This document shows, in pieces, positions 1 to 11,405 of a stretch of DNA of 64,000 nucleotides. The notes beneath the pieces were generated by a model. The model was not told where the DNA came from, searched no databases, and worked only from the letters and a program-made list of their open reading frames with translations. Source of the DNA: Bradysia coprophila (lineage: Eukaryota; Arthropoda; Insecta; Diptera; Sciaridae); assembly GCF_014529535.1 (NCBI RefSeq), contig NW_023503727.1, forward strand, positions 2,666,001-2,730,000. Reading direction: 5' to 3'. The position numbers and the translations under genes are program-made. The stretch's first letter is position 1. Each line of letters opens with the position of its first letter.

Positions 1-314
1 CTGTAATGTAAGTTCCAAAGGCTACTTGATTCTTTCATCACCTTATATTAATAAAAGTATTTTTGTTGCTAGAGAGGGTATTGAACTGATGCTGTACTTT
101 GTAATCGGGGCTTTATTGAATTTCCCCTAATAGATTAAGGAATTTGTTTATGTATTGTCCGTTGACAAGTAATCGCCACAGGTTTCTGGTGGGTTTTGTT
201 TTTTGTTTTTTATAAATTGCCACACGTTATTGACCATTTCAAGATATTTTATTTGGGAGGTTACGCTGATCGCTTGGTGAAAAAGGATTTCACCTAGCAC
301 AAATGAAAGGCCTT
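1..314. other. Non-coding flank, nothing recognised
   Basis: AT-rich sequence at the left edge. I see no open frame with coding character, RNA gene or clear repeat terminus before the small inverted-repeat element that starts near 315. Confidence 0.5.
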
Positions 315-436
315 GGGGCTGCTAGGAACTTCGCGCCGCTTCATTCACAATAATTGACAAAATGACACATTTTGTATAAGGAAAATGTCACTTTGTGTGT
401 TATTGTGAATGACGCGGCGTGAAATTCCTCAACACC
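315..436. mobile_element. Short inverted-repeat MITE, copy 1
   Basis: About 120 bp whose two halves are complementary. The left half contains CGCGCCGCTTCATTCACAAT and the right half contains ATTGTGAATGACGCGGCG. A second copy lies in the opposite orientation at 10457-10580. It has no coding capacity, so it is a non-autonomous foldback MITE. The superfamily is not assigned; the second copy suggests a 3-bp target duplication. Confidence 0.75.
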
Positions 437-585
437 TTTTTAACCAGAGCTTGACATTATTTTTGTCGTCGTTATGCGATAACAGATGAAGAGTATATCC
501 GTAATTTCACGTCATTTTCATTAACGCTGAAAATCTCAGTCCCATAATTTCGTGCTGCATTGGAAGTAGTGATCGAAATGTATGG

Positions 586-658
586 TGTTGAGAGGCTCAG
601 AAGGTAGAGCGCTCGCTTAGCATGTGAGAGGTACGGGGATTGATGCCCCGTATCTGCA
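586..658 (+). tRNA. tRNA-Ala (AGC)-like gene, acceptor stem degenerate
   Basis: From about position 593 the sequence reads as an alanine tRNA. The D arm (GCTC...GAGC), the anticodon arm (CTCGC-TTAGCAT-GTGAG, anticodon AGC) and the T arm (CGGGG-ATTGATG-CCCCG) are all intact, so the A and B boxes are readable. A run of ten T at 660-669 follows and could serve as a Pol III terminator. The acceptor strands (586-592 and 651-657) barely pair: only two G-T wobbles line up. The likely explanation is a decayed tRNA-Ala gene or the tRNA-derived head of a SINE rather than a working tRNA. The anticodon assignment is firm; function is doubtful. Confidence 0.7.
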
Positions 659-812
659 GTTTTTTTTTTAAATTTCGAAAATCATAAAAGTTCCTCATTC
701 AAAGAAAATCAACGGAGAGCTGAACCTCTAAACTCATTTTATTGAGACAATTTCTCTATGTGATAGTAGTTGATTCAAAAATTAATTACTTTTGATTTGT
801 GAACAATTTAAT

Positions 813-1002
813 TTGGGCCGATCCAGGCGGTACTGCAATACCTGGCCAACCCGTGACAGAGGTGGAGCAAGCTCCAAGCACTTCGTCTGTATGCAAAAAT
901 GAGTTTAATATTCATATGTCCCCTAATAGGAGAACTATTAGATATTAAGCTAATAAGAACAGATACTACACTTTGATCTTAGCCGTGAGGCCGAGAAGCG
1001 AT
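813..1002 (-). ncRNA. U2: U2 spliceosomal snRNA
   Basis: Read on the minus strand, the RNA starts at 1002 with ATCGCTTCTCGGCC and runs for about 190 nt, the usual length of insect U2. Visible landmarks are stem-loop I (loop variant CTCA), the conserved GATCAAAGTGTAGTATCTG block whose GUAGUA pairs with intron branch sites (RNA nt 34-39), an Sm-like CATTTTTG site, and the terminal hairpins around GGAGCTTGCTCC and GGTATTGCAGTACC. The extra A relative to human (CAAAGTG) is also present in Drosophila, so it is not a defect. The RNA forms the core of the U2 snRNP. The 3' end is set by similarity and could be off by a few bases. I could not identify a proximal sequence element upstream (above 1002) with confidence. 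Confidence 0.93.
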
Positions 1003-1515
1003 ACCGGACCGTCACCGCCGTAGAGGGTTCATAAAAATGAGCCCGACAAAGTCTAGCGAGTTTTAACGAAAATGCAAAAAACATTTTGCACCGAAAAAAT
1101 GTTTGCATTTTGTTTCTCGATGATTAGATGTTTTTATATTATATACTGACACTGACAAATATGGATAACATGTACCTATATAGTTATAGCATGTTGGATG
1201 GTATACAAGCAAATAGATTTCTTTTTTTGAAGTATAATCAACTTTGGAACTGAGATAGTTATTTGCCTTACGAATGCTAAAGGGCTATTTTTAGCGAATT
1301 AGAGAACGAGCCGACGACGAATTCGGAAAAAGTTGGAAAATACATTTTCTCAATTCCAATTGTAATTTTATAAATCGCTCATACAAATCGGCGAAAAACA
1401 TGCCTAATACATTTTTGAATACCCAGGCACTTTTAAATCGATAGACAAATTATTTAGAAACGTGACGCATTCTGCGCAATAATATTTTAATATTAAAAGT
1501 GAATTTTACAAAAAA
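1003..1515. other. U2 upstream flank, nothing else recognised
   Basis: This stretch should contain the U2 promoter if the gene is active, but no motif could be assigned by eye. It is otherwise AT-rich non-coding sequence. Confidence 0.4.
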
Positions 1516-2520
1516 CGAGCCATCAGAACAGTCGGAGCGTTTGCTGCGACTGAGCCCCGTACAAACCCGTATATCTATTGCGTACGTGACCCTAGTGCGT
1601 CTGTCACCCTACTTTGACCGTAAGCCTATTGCGCCGGTTAATGTAGTTAAAGTAAAATTATTATGGAATGTGTACATCTTACAAATTGCGCATAGCGCAA
1701 TTACGAAGCCCCGTACGACGTTCCTTTCAAATGAAACAAAAATTTCAAATCGCCCTAAAATTTTATTTTTTTGAAGGGCCTAGTATCGGCCTCAGTCCGA
1801 GGACCCAAATTTAAAATTTTTTTCAACTACATTCTATTCGGCCTTTGATTACCTTCCAAATGAAACAAAAATTACGAAAAACGGATGAAATTTGCTCGAG
1901 TTATATGTAAAATACACATAGGGCCCTAGTAGTGGCCTTAGTCCAAGGACCCAAATTTAGTTTTTTTTCAACAACATTCTATTCGGCCTTTGATTACCTT
2001 CCAAATGAAACAAAAATTGCGAAAAACGAATGAAATTTACTCGAGTTCTATGTAAAATATACATAGGGCCCTAGTAGCATTTCACTTCTAAGGCCCTAAC
2101 TCACGGTCCACTCACCTGATTTTAAAAAACTTTTTTTTCCTGGATTGATATTGACAATACCTATCATTTGCCGTGTCATTTACATTTCCATCGTTTATTT
2201 TGCCATAAATATCACCAAAAGACCTTAAATCACTTAGGTGGCCCTAACTCACGAAGGGCCGACCCGAATATGCTCATCTTCGAACTTAGCCTCACTATTT
2301 CGACTATCTTTCAGGGAAAAAAATTTTTTTTTTGAAATCGGATTTGATTTACTCAAGATATCGACGTGACAGACGGACAGACGGACAGACAAAATTTTTA
2401 TTGCAGATTCGTCATCTATGAACATAGGCAAACACTTTGCCCTTACCGTCTGCTTCGAATTCCATCAATTACACACGGCATCGTAATCCTATAAGCCCCT
2501 TTGTACTTCGTACGGGGCTA
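1516..2520. repeat. Dispersed repeat A, copy 1 (with internal tandem units)
   Basis: It begins with CGAGCCATCAGAACAG and is closely matched by 8701-9500. The core contains units of about 120 bp (each with TTCGGCCTTTGATTACCTTC and a CTCGAG site) repeated in tandem. The tail (about 2180-2520) carries an ACGGACAGACGGACAGAC tract and ends at CTTCGTACGGGGCT. The tail recurs alone at 19773-23212, where it is split by a large insertion. Open frames here are repeat shadows with no recognisable domain. Confidence 0.8.
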
Positions 2521-3388
2521 AAAAATGCGAAAGTGGTCTTCGTTCTTTCTAATTTTCTGTATTTAAAAAAAAATTCAGGAAGACTTTCCTCAACATCCGA
2601 CCCATCCGACCTGTTGTGACTCAAACATTTTTTGGGACAAATTTTTGTTGTTTTGAAAAATACCTCAACATCCTGAAATACTATAACTGGGAAGATGTGA
2701 AGTGATGGAATTGTAGGAACCAAGCCCACTGCCACCTCAATAAATAATCCAAAAACTACAGAGAGAAACGCAAAAAAAAATCTGAATAATCCTTCAAAAT
2801 CCTGAAGTTTTAGAACTGGGAAGATGGTAGATCATGCGGAGCGATGGAATTGTAGGAACCAATCCACTACCACCTCAATAACCCCAAAAATCCGAGAATT
2901 CTTCAGTTGGTAGCGGTGTCAGAGGAAACCATTATTCGCCATTCTTCCTCATTTGACTTCACGGCATCATGAGCTAGGAACCCACTTCCATTGGTAATGT
3001 TGCTCCGCTCCACGAACTCCATAATCGCTCCTGCTAGGCCTGTACAACACATAAGTGGGAACAAAGAATATTTTTTAAAGGGAAACAATCAGCACATTAC
3101 GCCCAATAAGATCTGTGGCTGCGCGTCTGTTGAATGAAACGAATATGCTTAATGAACGTTCAAAATCAGGCTTATATTTTCTCCGATACATAGACATTTC
3201 TATGCAATTGTTCATAGAATAACTAAGGTTGCACCTGTTCGGAAGCATACCAACAAAAGATCAAAACTTTTCAACTTAAATCTAGCATCTCCACGCTCTA
3301 CACATTTACTACAAAAATATCATTTTCACTAGAGAGCAAACTATTTAGTCTTTTCATAACATCCTGCTACTCTTCCTAAGTCATACGT
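2521..3388. repeat. LCAT-like gene 3' flank with a diverged tandem duplication
   Basis: Two diverged units of about 100 bp at 2648-2745 and 2787-2886 share AACTGGGAAGATG, GATGGAATTGTAGGAACCAA and CACCTCAATAA. The rest, up to the stop codon of the phospholipase gene, shows nothing recognisable. The 3' UTR of that minus-strand gene must lie in the right part. Confidence 0.55.
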
Positions 3389-6300
3389 TCAACCGATCAG
3401 AACACCTAGAACGTACTGTACAACACGATTATCACTCAATATGCCCATGTGATCAACACCCGGCAGCTGTAGTGTCGATATATTTTTGCCCAGTTGTGCT
3501 TTCATTCCAATCCACTGGGTACAAGCCTGCAAAGATCGTGCATTTACAGTTCCGTCACCATCGCCATTGATCAACGTTGGCGATCCATCGAGATCACCCG
3601 ATTTAGTGTAGTGAAGCCTAAACAAATGAACAAACGAAAAAATTGAAAGATACTCCGGCCGGTGGCGTTTTTGAGTGGTTTACTTTTCAACCGTGGGAAC
3701 ATCGGAACCATACAGACAGTGGATTTCTACACCAGGCGGCGTAAAATCGGTGTACTTTACGGTGTCCTTTCTCATTTCCCAACCATTCGGGTACTTCAGA
3801 TCTCTGTAAAGTTGAAACAAAATTCACTGTGGCGTGTTGTTTCGGAAAGCAATCCGGTCTGAACTCACATAAAGAAGTCTTCCAGTTGAGCTAATGTGTA
3901 AGCTCTAGTCTGTGTCTGGACCAACACTTCATCCGGTTTCCAGAACAATGATGAAGGTAGTAGCCACGACAACGACGGACTAGTAATCTGTTCAGCGCGC
4001 AAGACAGATCCGCGTAGTGCATACGACCCTAAATCGTCACCTAAATTGGATGGAATGAAAAATTATAAAAACATTTCGATATCACGGCGTTTGTAAGCTT
4101 AGTCATATCGAACCTATGGCGAACACTTTAACTGCTTTCACACTGCCTGCCCATGCACCTGCTAACGATATCACTTGGGAAATGTATTTACTCTTCCACG
4201 ACTTATCTTGTTGCTGGAGGAACACTAACGTCATTGGCGCTCCCATGCTGTGAACGATGAATGTTATAGGAACTTTATCGTTAGCTTCGAACGTTTCTTC
4301 CACGAGCGCTTTCAAGTCCAAGAACCACTGCTTGTTTTCATCTAAAAGAGGCAAGAATCAGTGTGAGCATTCCAATATCACGGATCGAAAAGAACAGTTC
4401 AGGGTGCCGCGTCAACAAAGTACGGACGACAATTAAACGCAATCAAATCACACACTTACTCGGTCCTTTCCTGCAATGTAAAACAAACAGATTCTGAATA
4501 TTCTGATTCCCATCCACTGAACACACACACAAATCAAATCACCTGAAATCGTACGGTGCGCCACGAATCGATACGTTCCGCACATAACCATTCGCCACCA
4601 ACGCATTTCCAATGTCTTTGAAATACGATCCCGATCCGGCGTGTGTCGGATCGATCCATTCGACTGATTCCGGGTTGCCCCATCCGGGAATGCGTGTTTC
4701 CACTCCCGGCGAATTGTGTGTCGTCCGTGTTTCGTTGTCGTAGATCAAGAGAATGTTGTCGATCCAACAGTCGATTACGAGCGGAACGAGCAGTTCGAGA
4801 TTCAGCCAAATGTTGAACCAATCGGATGTCTTCTGGCAGATGTAATGTACCACTGATGGTTTGTTCAGTCTGGCATCCATTTGACTGCCTCCATCGCCAG
4901 GAACTGGAAGATATTTCGAAAATTAGTAAGAGAGTGATATTGACTGCTGGTATCATTAGCACAAGTGACTTGTCTAGATAACAGAGCCTGTAATCGTGAA
5001 AACGTTTTCACACAATTACACGCTCTGCTAGATATTCAAAATCTTCTTCGATAATCACTCAGAAATCTTAGTGACGGTTGGTACTGGAATGTACGGTCAT
5101 TGGAAACTGTGAACTCGAATGAAACAGTACCCAACAAAAATCTCTTCGAGAAAAGTGTGACGCAGTCTTTGAAATACAATTTCTAAAATGAATGATATCG
5201 CTAGAGTTGACGCTTTCAGCTTCGTTAGGCAAAAATTAAGTTTTACACCCAATTTTAGTTCAAACAAGCTGGCTTAGGTTTTCTCATCATCTGCCAAATA
5301 ATTTTTACAAAAAAAAATTTAAACTGGAAACAACCAAAATTTTACCAAAAAAATCTGCGTCGCATGTGGCAGATAAATTTTCTTGCTGGTCTGTTCCTGA
5401 ACATTTGCCACTTTGCGACGCAGATTTTTTTGGTAAAATTTTGGTTGTTTCCAGTCAAATTTTTTTTGGTAAAAATTATTTGGCAGATGATGAGAAAAGC
5501 CAGCTTGTTTGAACTCAAATTGGGTGTAAAATTTAATTTTTGCGTAACGAAGCTGAAAGCGTCAACTTTAGCGATATCATTCATTTTAGAAATTGTACCT
5601 CAAAGACTGTGTCACACTTTTCTCGAAGAGATTTTTGTTGGGATATCGGTCGTTTTAGAAGTGTATTCAACACTGCTTTTTATAACAGTTTACAGTTTTA
5701 ATTCAAAAATTTTACGAAAATCGAAAATTTGACGAAACTCGAAAATTTGACGAAATTTGACGAAATTCAAAAATTTGACGAAATTTGACGAAATTCAAAA
5801 ATTTGACGAAATTTGACGAAATTCGAAAATTTAACGAAATTCGAAAATTTAACGAAATTTGAAAATTTGACGAAATTCAAAAATTTGTCGAAATTTGAAA
5901 ATTTGACGAAATTTGACGAAATTCGAAAATTTGACGAAAATCGAAAATTTGACGAAATTCCAAAATCTGACGAAATTCAGAAAATTTGACGAAAATCGAA
6001 AATTTGACGAAAGTAATTCACTATCTGCCACCATTCAAGAAATATCTCCAAAACCCCAATTGACCCACCCATTTCCAACTTTCGACATTTTTCACATATG
6101 CCCCTCTGTTCTACTCGTAAAACTCTGAGACTTTGCCGAAGAAAGTGATTCTCTATCTCTCATAACCCAAAAAAATATTAGTCCTTTCATCCTACGCTCG
6201 AGTAGCTCAAAATTTGGTCACTCTAATCACTCTAGCTCACACGAATCTGCCCCGATTTTTTTAATTATTTTAATTATTTGTTCGAAACGTGTTACGAATA

Positions 6301-7960
6301 CCTTTCATTTGATGGGTCGCACGCCTCTGTAGGTTTCAATACAGCTAAGCTACAGCCGAAAACGCGTTCCCGACCCTCGAAAACCACACTCAGAAACCAC
6401 TTCGAGGCCAATAAAACAAAATTCTTGTTTTTCCTGGGGTAATGGCGTATCACATTTTCATTTTTATGCCCACCCTGAGGTTCCTGCAAAATTTCATGGA
6501 GATTGGCTGACTAGTTTCCGAGATCGACCGTCGATAGATAGACAGATAGAAACATACAGAGTAAGTTGAAAGATTTTGATTGTTTGGAAAACGTTAATTT
6601 GGTGCATTTTCTATGAAAAGTGACCAATTTCAAAACGATGTATCTCCGGCAATTTTAAAGTTACATAGTCGAGTGATAGCTCGTTTTGCTCGTATTTGAA
6701 GCGCGAATAAGATAAAATAGGATTTGTGGTGATACAGGCTAAAGGAAAGAAAGTGAAATGTTCGGCTATATATAAATGCCGCGTCTCAAAAAAATTTCTT
6801 CGTTCTTTTTTTGGAAGTTAGACTGCGTCAAGTCCTCCGCTATCGCTCCGGACATGATTCAGGCTGTGTGGTCATCAGGACAACAAGAAAAACTACCATA
6901 CGATATACCGAGCAAATTTTCCGTGTACCGAAGGAATTAGCAACTGAAAGAATTTAGGGCTCTCGGTCTATCAATCGTTTACAGTCGGCGATGATTTGAT
7001 AATTTTTGCTTTTAGCACTGGCTGGGTAACACAGGTTTCGTTGCCAAATGGTCTCCTAACCCATTGTCAGTACAAGATCGGAGGTCGAATTTTTGTCTTC
7101 CTTCGATATTGTACTGACGATATAGGTAAAAGAGACCTATGGAATGGTTATTTGAGCTCACGGCACCCTAGACACCTGCTGCACCAACAAATGTTTCGTT
7201 CACATTACTATTTAAATTTGTGTGTGAAGCGGCTGCAGTGAAACCACAGGCATCTTCGGGACCAACGAAGGTGTAGTTCGTACTCAGGGATCGAAACCTA
7301 TCCAACACATTATGCCACCATTTGTGCACATTCCAAAAGTGTCTAATTCTTGCCTAGTGAAACCTGCGAGGAAAGTGGTCGAAAATACTCTGATCGAAAA
7401 CCGACTCGATTTAATATAGCTCAGAGTGACGATATATGTTTGTCGCCTGTGAAAGGCTAACAATATTACCTTCCAACGTCATTACTTCGTTAGAGCACAC
7501 TCAACTCATAACAAATTCGAGATAAACTCAGTGAACTTTCATCTCCATCGGCCGATGTTTCAAGTATTTTGTTTATGTGAATTTTTCCGAGATAAATATT
7601 ATTTTGGGAGGCCGAGCAGGCCAATAGGCTGAATAATTCATAGGCAAATCGTTGTTTCAAACAACGACTACGTTTGGTTTAGATTGAATGACGTAGCTTT
7701 ACGTTCAGTATTACAAGCGATTATTGCGCACGAAAATACAAACCTTCGTCTAATAGGTCACTTTTTGTAAACAAGGGCACTTGCTCCAATTTAACATATT
7801 ACAATCTGTATAGTAAGTAGCTTCTGACGAAATTGTTATTTTACTCACCGAAGATGACGGGCGATAAGGGTTTTGCACTTTTTTCAAATAACCAATTGCA
7901 ATCACATCTATTTAGCAGAATGAACACAACAACACAAAATACGATTTTGTTCCAATTCAT
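3389..7960 (-). CDS. PLA2G15: Lysosomal phospholipase A2 / LCAT-like acyltransferase (PLA2G15 family)
   Basis: Seven minus-strand exons: 7849-7960, 4543-4903, 4460-4470, 4114-4341, 3869-4040, 3684-3803 and 3389-3617. They total 1233 nt, giving 410 residues, matching the family length. The start is the first ATG, opening a signal peptide (MNWNKIVFCVVVFILL). Family landmarks are the VPGDGGSQ oxyanion segment (residues 38-45), the nucleophile motif HSMG with Ser193, GDGDGTV with catalytic Asp356, and VDHM with catalytic His391. Spacing agrees with the human enzyme. Members deacylate phospholipids and transacylate ceramide in the lysosome lumen. Every join keeps frame with GT-AG ends. Exon 3 is only 11 nt and encodes most of RKGPN. 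Intron 1 (2.9 kb) holds a repeat (5130-6858). I see no lesion, so the gene is probably functional. The LCAT family call is very secure; the lysosomal subclass is inferred from HSMG and overall similarity. Confidence 0.94.
5130..6858. mobile_element. Composite foldback repeat B, copy 1 (in intron 1 of the LCAT-like gene)
   Basis: A foldback head (5130-5642) opens with CCCAACAAAAATCTCTTCGA and closes with its inverse complement. It is followed by a tandem array of GAAAATTTGACGAAATTC-type units (about 5700-6010). A common tail then ends at TCCGCTATCGCTCCGGACAT. The same three-part architecture occurs at 24425-26078 and 61546-63150, so this is one mobile family of about 1.6-1.7 kb. Array length differs among copies. 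No transposase is visible, so it is non-autonomous. I found no target duplication. Confidence 0.85.
6859..7848. other. Remainder of intron 1 of the LCAT-like gene
   Basis: There is no coding similarity, and the open frames are short. One weak inverted repeat is visible near 7060-7120. It ends at the exon 1 donor (GTGAGT, reading down from 7848). Confidence 0.5.
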
Positions 7961-8463
7961 GCTAAAAACTCAACGTTCGTTATAATATCGATTATAAATT
8001 GGATTTCAAACAATCAAGGTCGACGCGTATCGAGCGACTTCTTTTCTTTTCAATCAAAATCTACCAAAACACTTGAATGAAAGTGTCCTGTTCTTGTAAC
8101 TTTGTCAATAGATGCTGTACACACGATGCGAAAAACGCGACTGGAGTCAAATTTTGAATGAGTTTTAGACTGTGTCGTCAATGATAACACATTTTTAACA
8201 GGATGATTAGAGGCTGAGTAATGTGAGCAATTTACAAAACAATAAATAAACAAAAGGTCATGTCACTTTGTTAACAGTGTGTTTGATCCCAGCAAGCATT
8301 CGAAGTGTGTGTTTTAGTCACCGGTCAGGAAATGACAAAACAGTTTGAATAAAAGCGGCATGATGAATCAGCGAAGGTGTTGCCTTTATAATATTATTTA
8401 CTTGTATGTTCTTGGCTAGCATTTTATTTTGCTTGATTTTGAAATGATGTTTAGCCCCGTGTA
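7961..8463. promoter_or_regulatory. Upstream region of the LCAT-like gene
   Basis: Reading away from the ATG on the minus strand there is an AT-rich stretch with a TTTATAATCGATATTATAAC segment at about 7980-8000 that could act as a TATA-like element. This is suggestive only. No other structure is seen. Confidence 0.3.
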
Positions 8464-8567
8464 ACAAAAAGTACTCCGTGTGAGAGACAAAATTGAATTT
8501 TTTCAATTTTTTCTTTGTTTATTTGACAGTTTGCTCTCTCACGGCTCTCTCACGTAGTACTTTTTGT
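8464..8567. mobile_element. Short MITE with AAAAAGTACTCCGTGTGAGAG ends, copy 1
   Basis: Imperfect terminal inverted repeats: AAAAAGTACTCCGTGTGAGA on the left and CTCTCACGTAGTACTTTTT on the right, about 104 bp in all. A second copy lies at 10208-10320, inserted inside another small element. Confidence 0.75.
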
Positions 8568-8700
8568 TGAGTGGAGTGGATACTTAACTAGTAGGGATTC
8601 TTAACAAAACTTACCGACCGGTCCCCTTTTACAACGTACTTTTTTATGTGTGCCCTGAAAGGAAAGGTATCAGTCCCTAGAAGCGAAAAGTACCTTCAAA

Positions 8701-9500
8701 CGAGCCATCAGAACAGACGGAGCGTTTGCTGCGACTGAGCCCCGTACAAACCCGTATATCTATTGCGTACGTGACCCTAGTGCGTCTGTCACCCTACTTT
8801 GACCGTAAGCCTATTGCGTCGGTTAATGTAATTAAAGTAAAATTATTATGGAATGTGTACATCTTAGAAATTGCGCATAGCGCAATTACGAAGCCCCGTA
8901 CGACGTTCCTTTCAAATAAAACAAAAATTGCAAAAAGCCCTAAAATTTTAATTTATTGAGTATAAATACACATATGGCCTAGTTCCGAGGATCCAAATTT
9001 TTTTTCAACTACATTCTATTCGGCCTTTGATTACCTTCCAAATGGAACAAAAATTACGAAAAACGGATGAAATTTGCTCGAGTTATATGTAAAATACACA
9101 TAGGGCCCTAGTAGCGGCCTTAGTCCGAGGACCCAAATTTAATTTTTTTTCCAACAACATTCTATTCGGTGTTCGATTATCTTTCAAATGAAACAAAAAT
9201 TACGAAAAACGGATGAAATTTACTCGAGTTGTATGTAAAATACGCATAGGGCCCTAGTAACGGCCTTAGTCCAAGGACCCAAATTTATTTTTTTTTTCAA
9301 CAACATTCTATTCGGTGTTCGATTATCTTCCAAATGAAACAAAAATTACGAAAAACGGATGAAATTTACTCGAGTTGTATGTAAAATACGCATAGGGCCC
9401 TAGTAGCTTTTCACTTCTAAGGCCCTAACTCACGGTCCACTCACCCGATTTTAAAAAACTTTTTTTTTCTGGATTGGTATTGACAATACCTATCATTTTC
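8701..9500. repeat. Dispersed repeat A, copy 2
   Basis: Closely matches 1516-2180, with three rather than two internal tandem units of about 120 bp. Homology to copy 1 stops near 9500, exactly where an RG-rich coding-like sequence begins on the minus strand. This copy therefore lost or exchanged its tail. Confidence 0.8.
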
Positions 9501-9504
9501 CGTG

Positions 9505-9760
9505 TCATTTGGTGTCCCTCTTCCACGTCCTCTTCCTCTAGAAAGCGCTACAGCTTTTCCGCGACCAGTTCCTACTGCAAAGTTTGTCTCATTGGAGACG
9601 TCAGGCACTTTAATTTGTGTCCCTCTTCCACGTCCTCTTCCTAATACAGCGCTTGGTATGTTCGAAACAACAGGAACTGGTCCTCTATCAGATTTTTTCA
9701 CTGAATCATTATTTTTATCCGGTTTCACACGTTATTTTTTATTTTTTTCCGGAACTCATG
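9505..9760 (-). pseudogene. RG/GR-rich N-terminal fragment (Piwi/Argonaute-like), degenerate
   Basis: A minus-strand frame of about 75 codons carries LGRGRGRGTQ, GTGRGKAVAL and SRGRGRGRGT blocks in an otherwise charged, low-complexity context. Such clustered RG/GR dipeptides are typical of the arginine-methylated N-termini of Piwi-clade Argonautes, and also occur in other RGG proteins. An upstream ATG (near 9757, MSSGKK...) is separated from the RG frame by A-runs whose lengths break the frame. No PAZ or PIWI domain follows: the sequence passes straight into repeat A. It is best read as a captured, frameshifted 5' exon. A chance RG-rich frame cannot be ruled out. Confidence 0.35.
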
Positions 9761-9810
9761 TCGTTTCTTTATGTTTTTATTTTATATACACAAAACTTTT
9801 GACAGCTTAG

Positions 9811-10118
9811 GTTAGGATTTTTTTTTCACACATACAACACAAGAGCTCGTTCAGGAACGAAAAATTCTTCACTCAGTGAACATTTGACGATTCGTTCAAT
9901 GCTTCGACCAATGTTCACTACAGCAATGTGACATTAACCGTTCAGATACGGTTTTGAAAGTTAATGAGTGAAAATGCCCGGTTTTGTTTAAAGTGAAAGA
10001 TTTACTGTTTGTTGGACAACGTTGTTTACCATTTCATTTCGTTTTTCGATTTAAGTTTTTATTGTGCCATGAACGAAGTTTAATAATTGAGCAGAAAATA
10101 GATCGAACATCGAGTTTT
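9811..10118. other. Non-coding, nothing recognised
   Basis: AT-rich sequence without clear repeat termini or open frames of interest. Confidence 0.4.
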
Positions 10119-10370
10119 ACCACGGCGGAGTAAAATAAACCAGGCGGGAGCGGTTCATTATTGAAACGTCAAATGAGGGACCTAATAATGCTTAGTTTCC
10201 TCTTACCAAAAAAGTACTCCGTGTGAGAGACAAAATTGAATTTTTTCAATTTTTCTTTGTTTATTTGACAGTTTGCTCTCTCAGGGCGCTCTAACGGCTC
10301 TCTCACGGCGTACTTTTTTTAAGTGGAATGGGCACTTAAACTGGATGGTTTACTTTTACTCTGCCGTGGT
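10119..10370. mobile_element. Small element with ACCACGGC ends, carrying nested MITE 10208-10320
   Basis: The left end reads ACCACGGCGGAGTAAAA and the right end TTTTACTCTGCCGTGGT, flanked on both sides by T-runs. A second copy of the GTACTCCGTGTGAGAG MITE (10208-10320) lies inside. Related half-elements with AGGAGCGGTTCA and GACGTTTC segments recur at 38496-38840. Confidence 0.7.
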
Positions 10371-10456
10371 TTTACATACTTCTCTTCAGAAACGCAGATT
10401 GCATTACTGGCGGCAGTAGAATTGCACTTTTACATGTGCATCATCAACACCCAAAG

Positions 10457-10580
10457 GGTGTTGAGGAATCTCGCGCCGCGTCATTCACAATAACCCACAA
10501 AGTGACACTTTCCTTATACAAAATGTGTCATTTTGTCAATTATTGTGAATGACGCGGCGCGAAATTCCTAGCAGCCACCC
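10457..10580. mobile_element. Short inverted-repeat MITE, copy 2
   Basis: The termini are GGGTGTTGAGGAATCTCGCG and its diverged inverse GCGCGAAATTCCTAGCAGCC-ACCC. It is flanked by AAA on both sides, which may be a 3-bp target duplication. It is the inverted counterpart of 315-436. Confidence 0.8.
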
Positions 10581-10583
10581 AAA

Positions 10584-11405
10584 GACTTTATTTAATGCAC
10601 ATTCGCCAGAGACAAATTAATGCAATAGAAGAAACGCGACAGGCGAAAGGCACATGTGCAACATCTTGAAGAGCAACGGTCCTCAGACGATGGTTCATCA
10701 TCATGTTTATCATCGCCGGACGGCGAAAAAAGACGAGCTGACATTGTTGCTCGTATTTACAGCAGACCTAATCTGAAATAAGTTTTAATTGAACGCGCTG
10801 AAGATTCAGCGATGGTTTATTTTTGTTTGTTCAAAGAATTCAATGTTTTCCAAACATCTATTTGTCGGGACTGGAAGGAATTTTTAGAAAATTAAAAAGA
10901 AATCGTTGCTAAAATGTTTGTTTAATTTTGGTCATGGATTAGCATTTTCGTTGTACAGAAGAAATGTATTCTGTCATTTACAGTCGGACAAATGTTAGTT
11001 TAGGGGCCATCCATAGAGTAGATAGAGTACGTACGCGATTAGGGCCGTCTAAAATCTGATATTTTTCCATGCAAAATTGAGTACAAAAATTGGGGGAGGG
11101 AAAGGTAAACTTGAACCTCTAAGGAAATTGCAGTGGATAGAAACAGGTTGAAAAATAAGAGAATACGAAGAATTTTCGTTACAGCAGGAGTATGTACCCT
11201 AGTCCTTCAATGACATTTTGCACACCCGTTCCAATTTTTCTGTTTAAAATTCTGATGAAGTTCTGATACATACCTTCCTATTCGAGTATTTACTCCATTT
11301 CTGTTGCATGGAAGCGAGTTACTATTGAAAACATTATTTTTTTTTAAATATCATTTTTATTTTATTTATTACGAACGGTGTGTGCTCACAGCTGTTTTTG
11401 CACTT
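10584..11405. other. Non-coding, nothing firm
   Basis: A short GGGGCCATCCATAGA start near 10995 is reminiscent of the MITE at 41032, but no matching right end was found. No coding signal. Confidence 0.4.

Noticed and set aside
2400-3100. Several 60-90-codon frames near the tail of repeat A
   Set aside because: They overlap one another on both strands within repeats and lack any recognisable domain or splice context.
5849-6128. Frames made of NFVKFS or ENLTKF repeats at 5849-6128, 25020-25376 and 62119-62354
   Set aside because: They are translations of the GAAAATTTGACGAAATTC tandem arrays.
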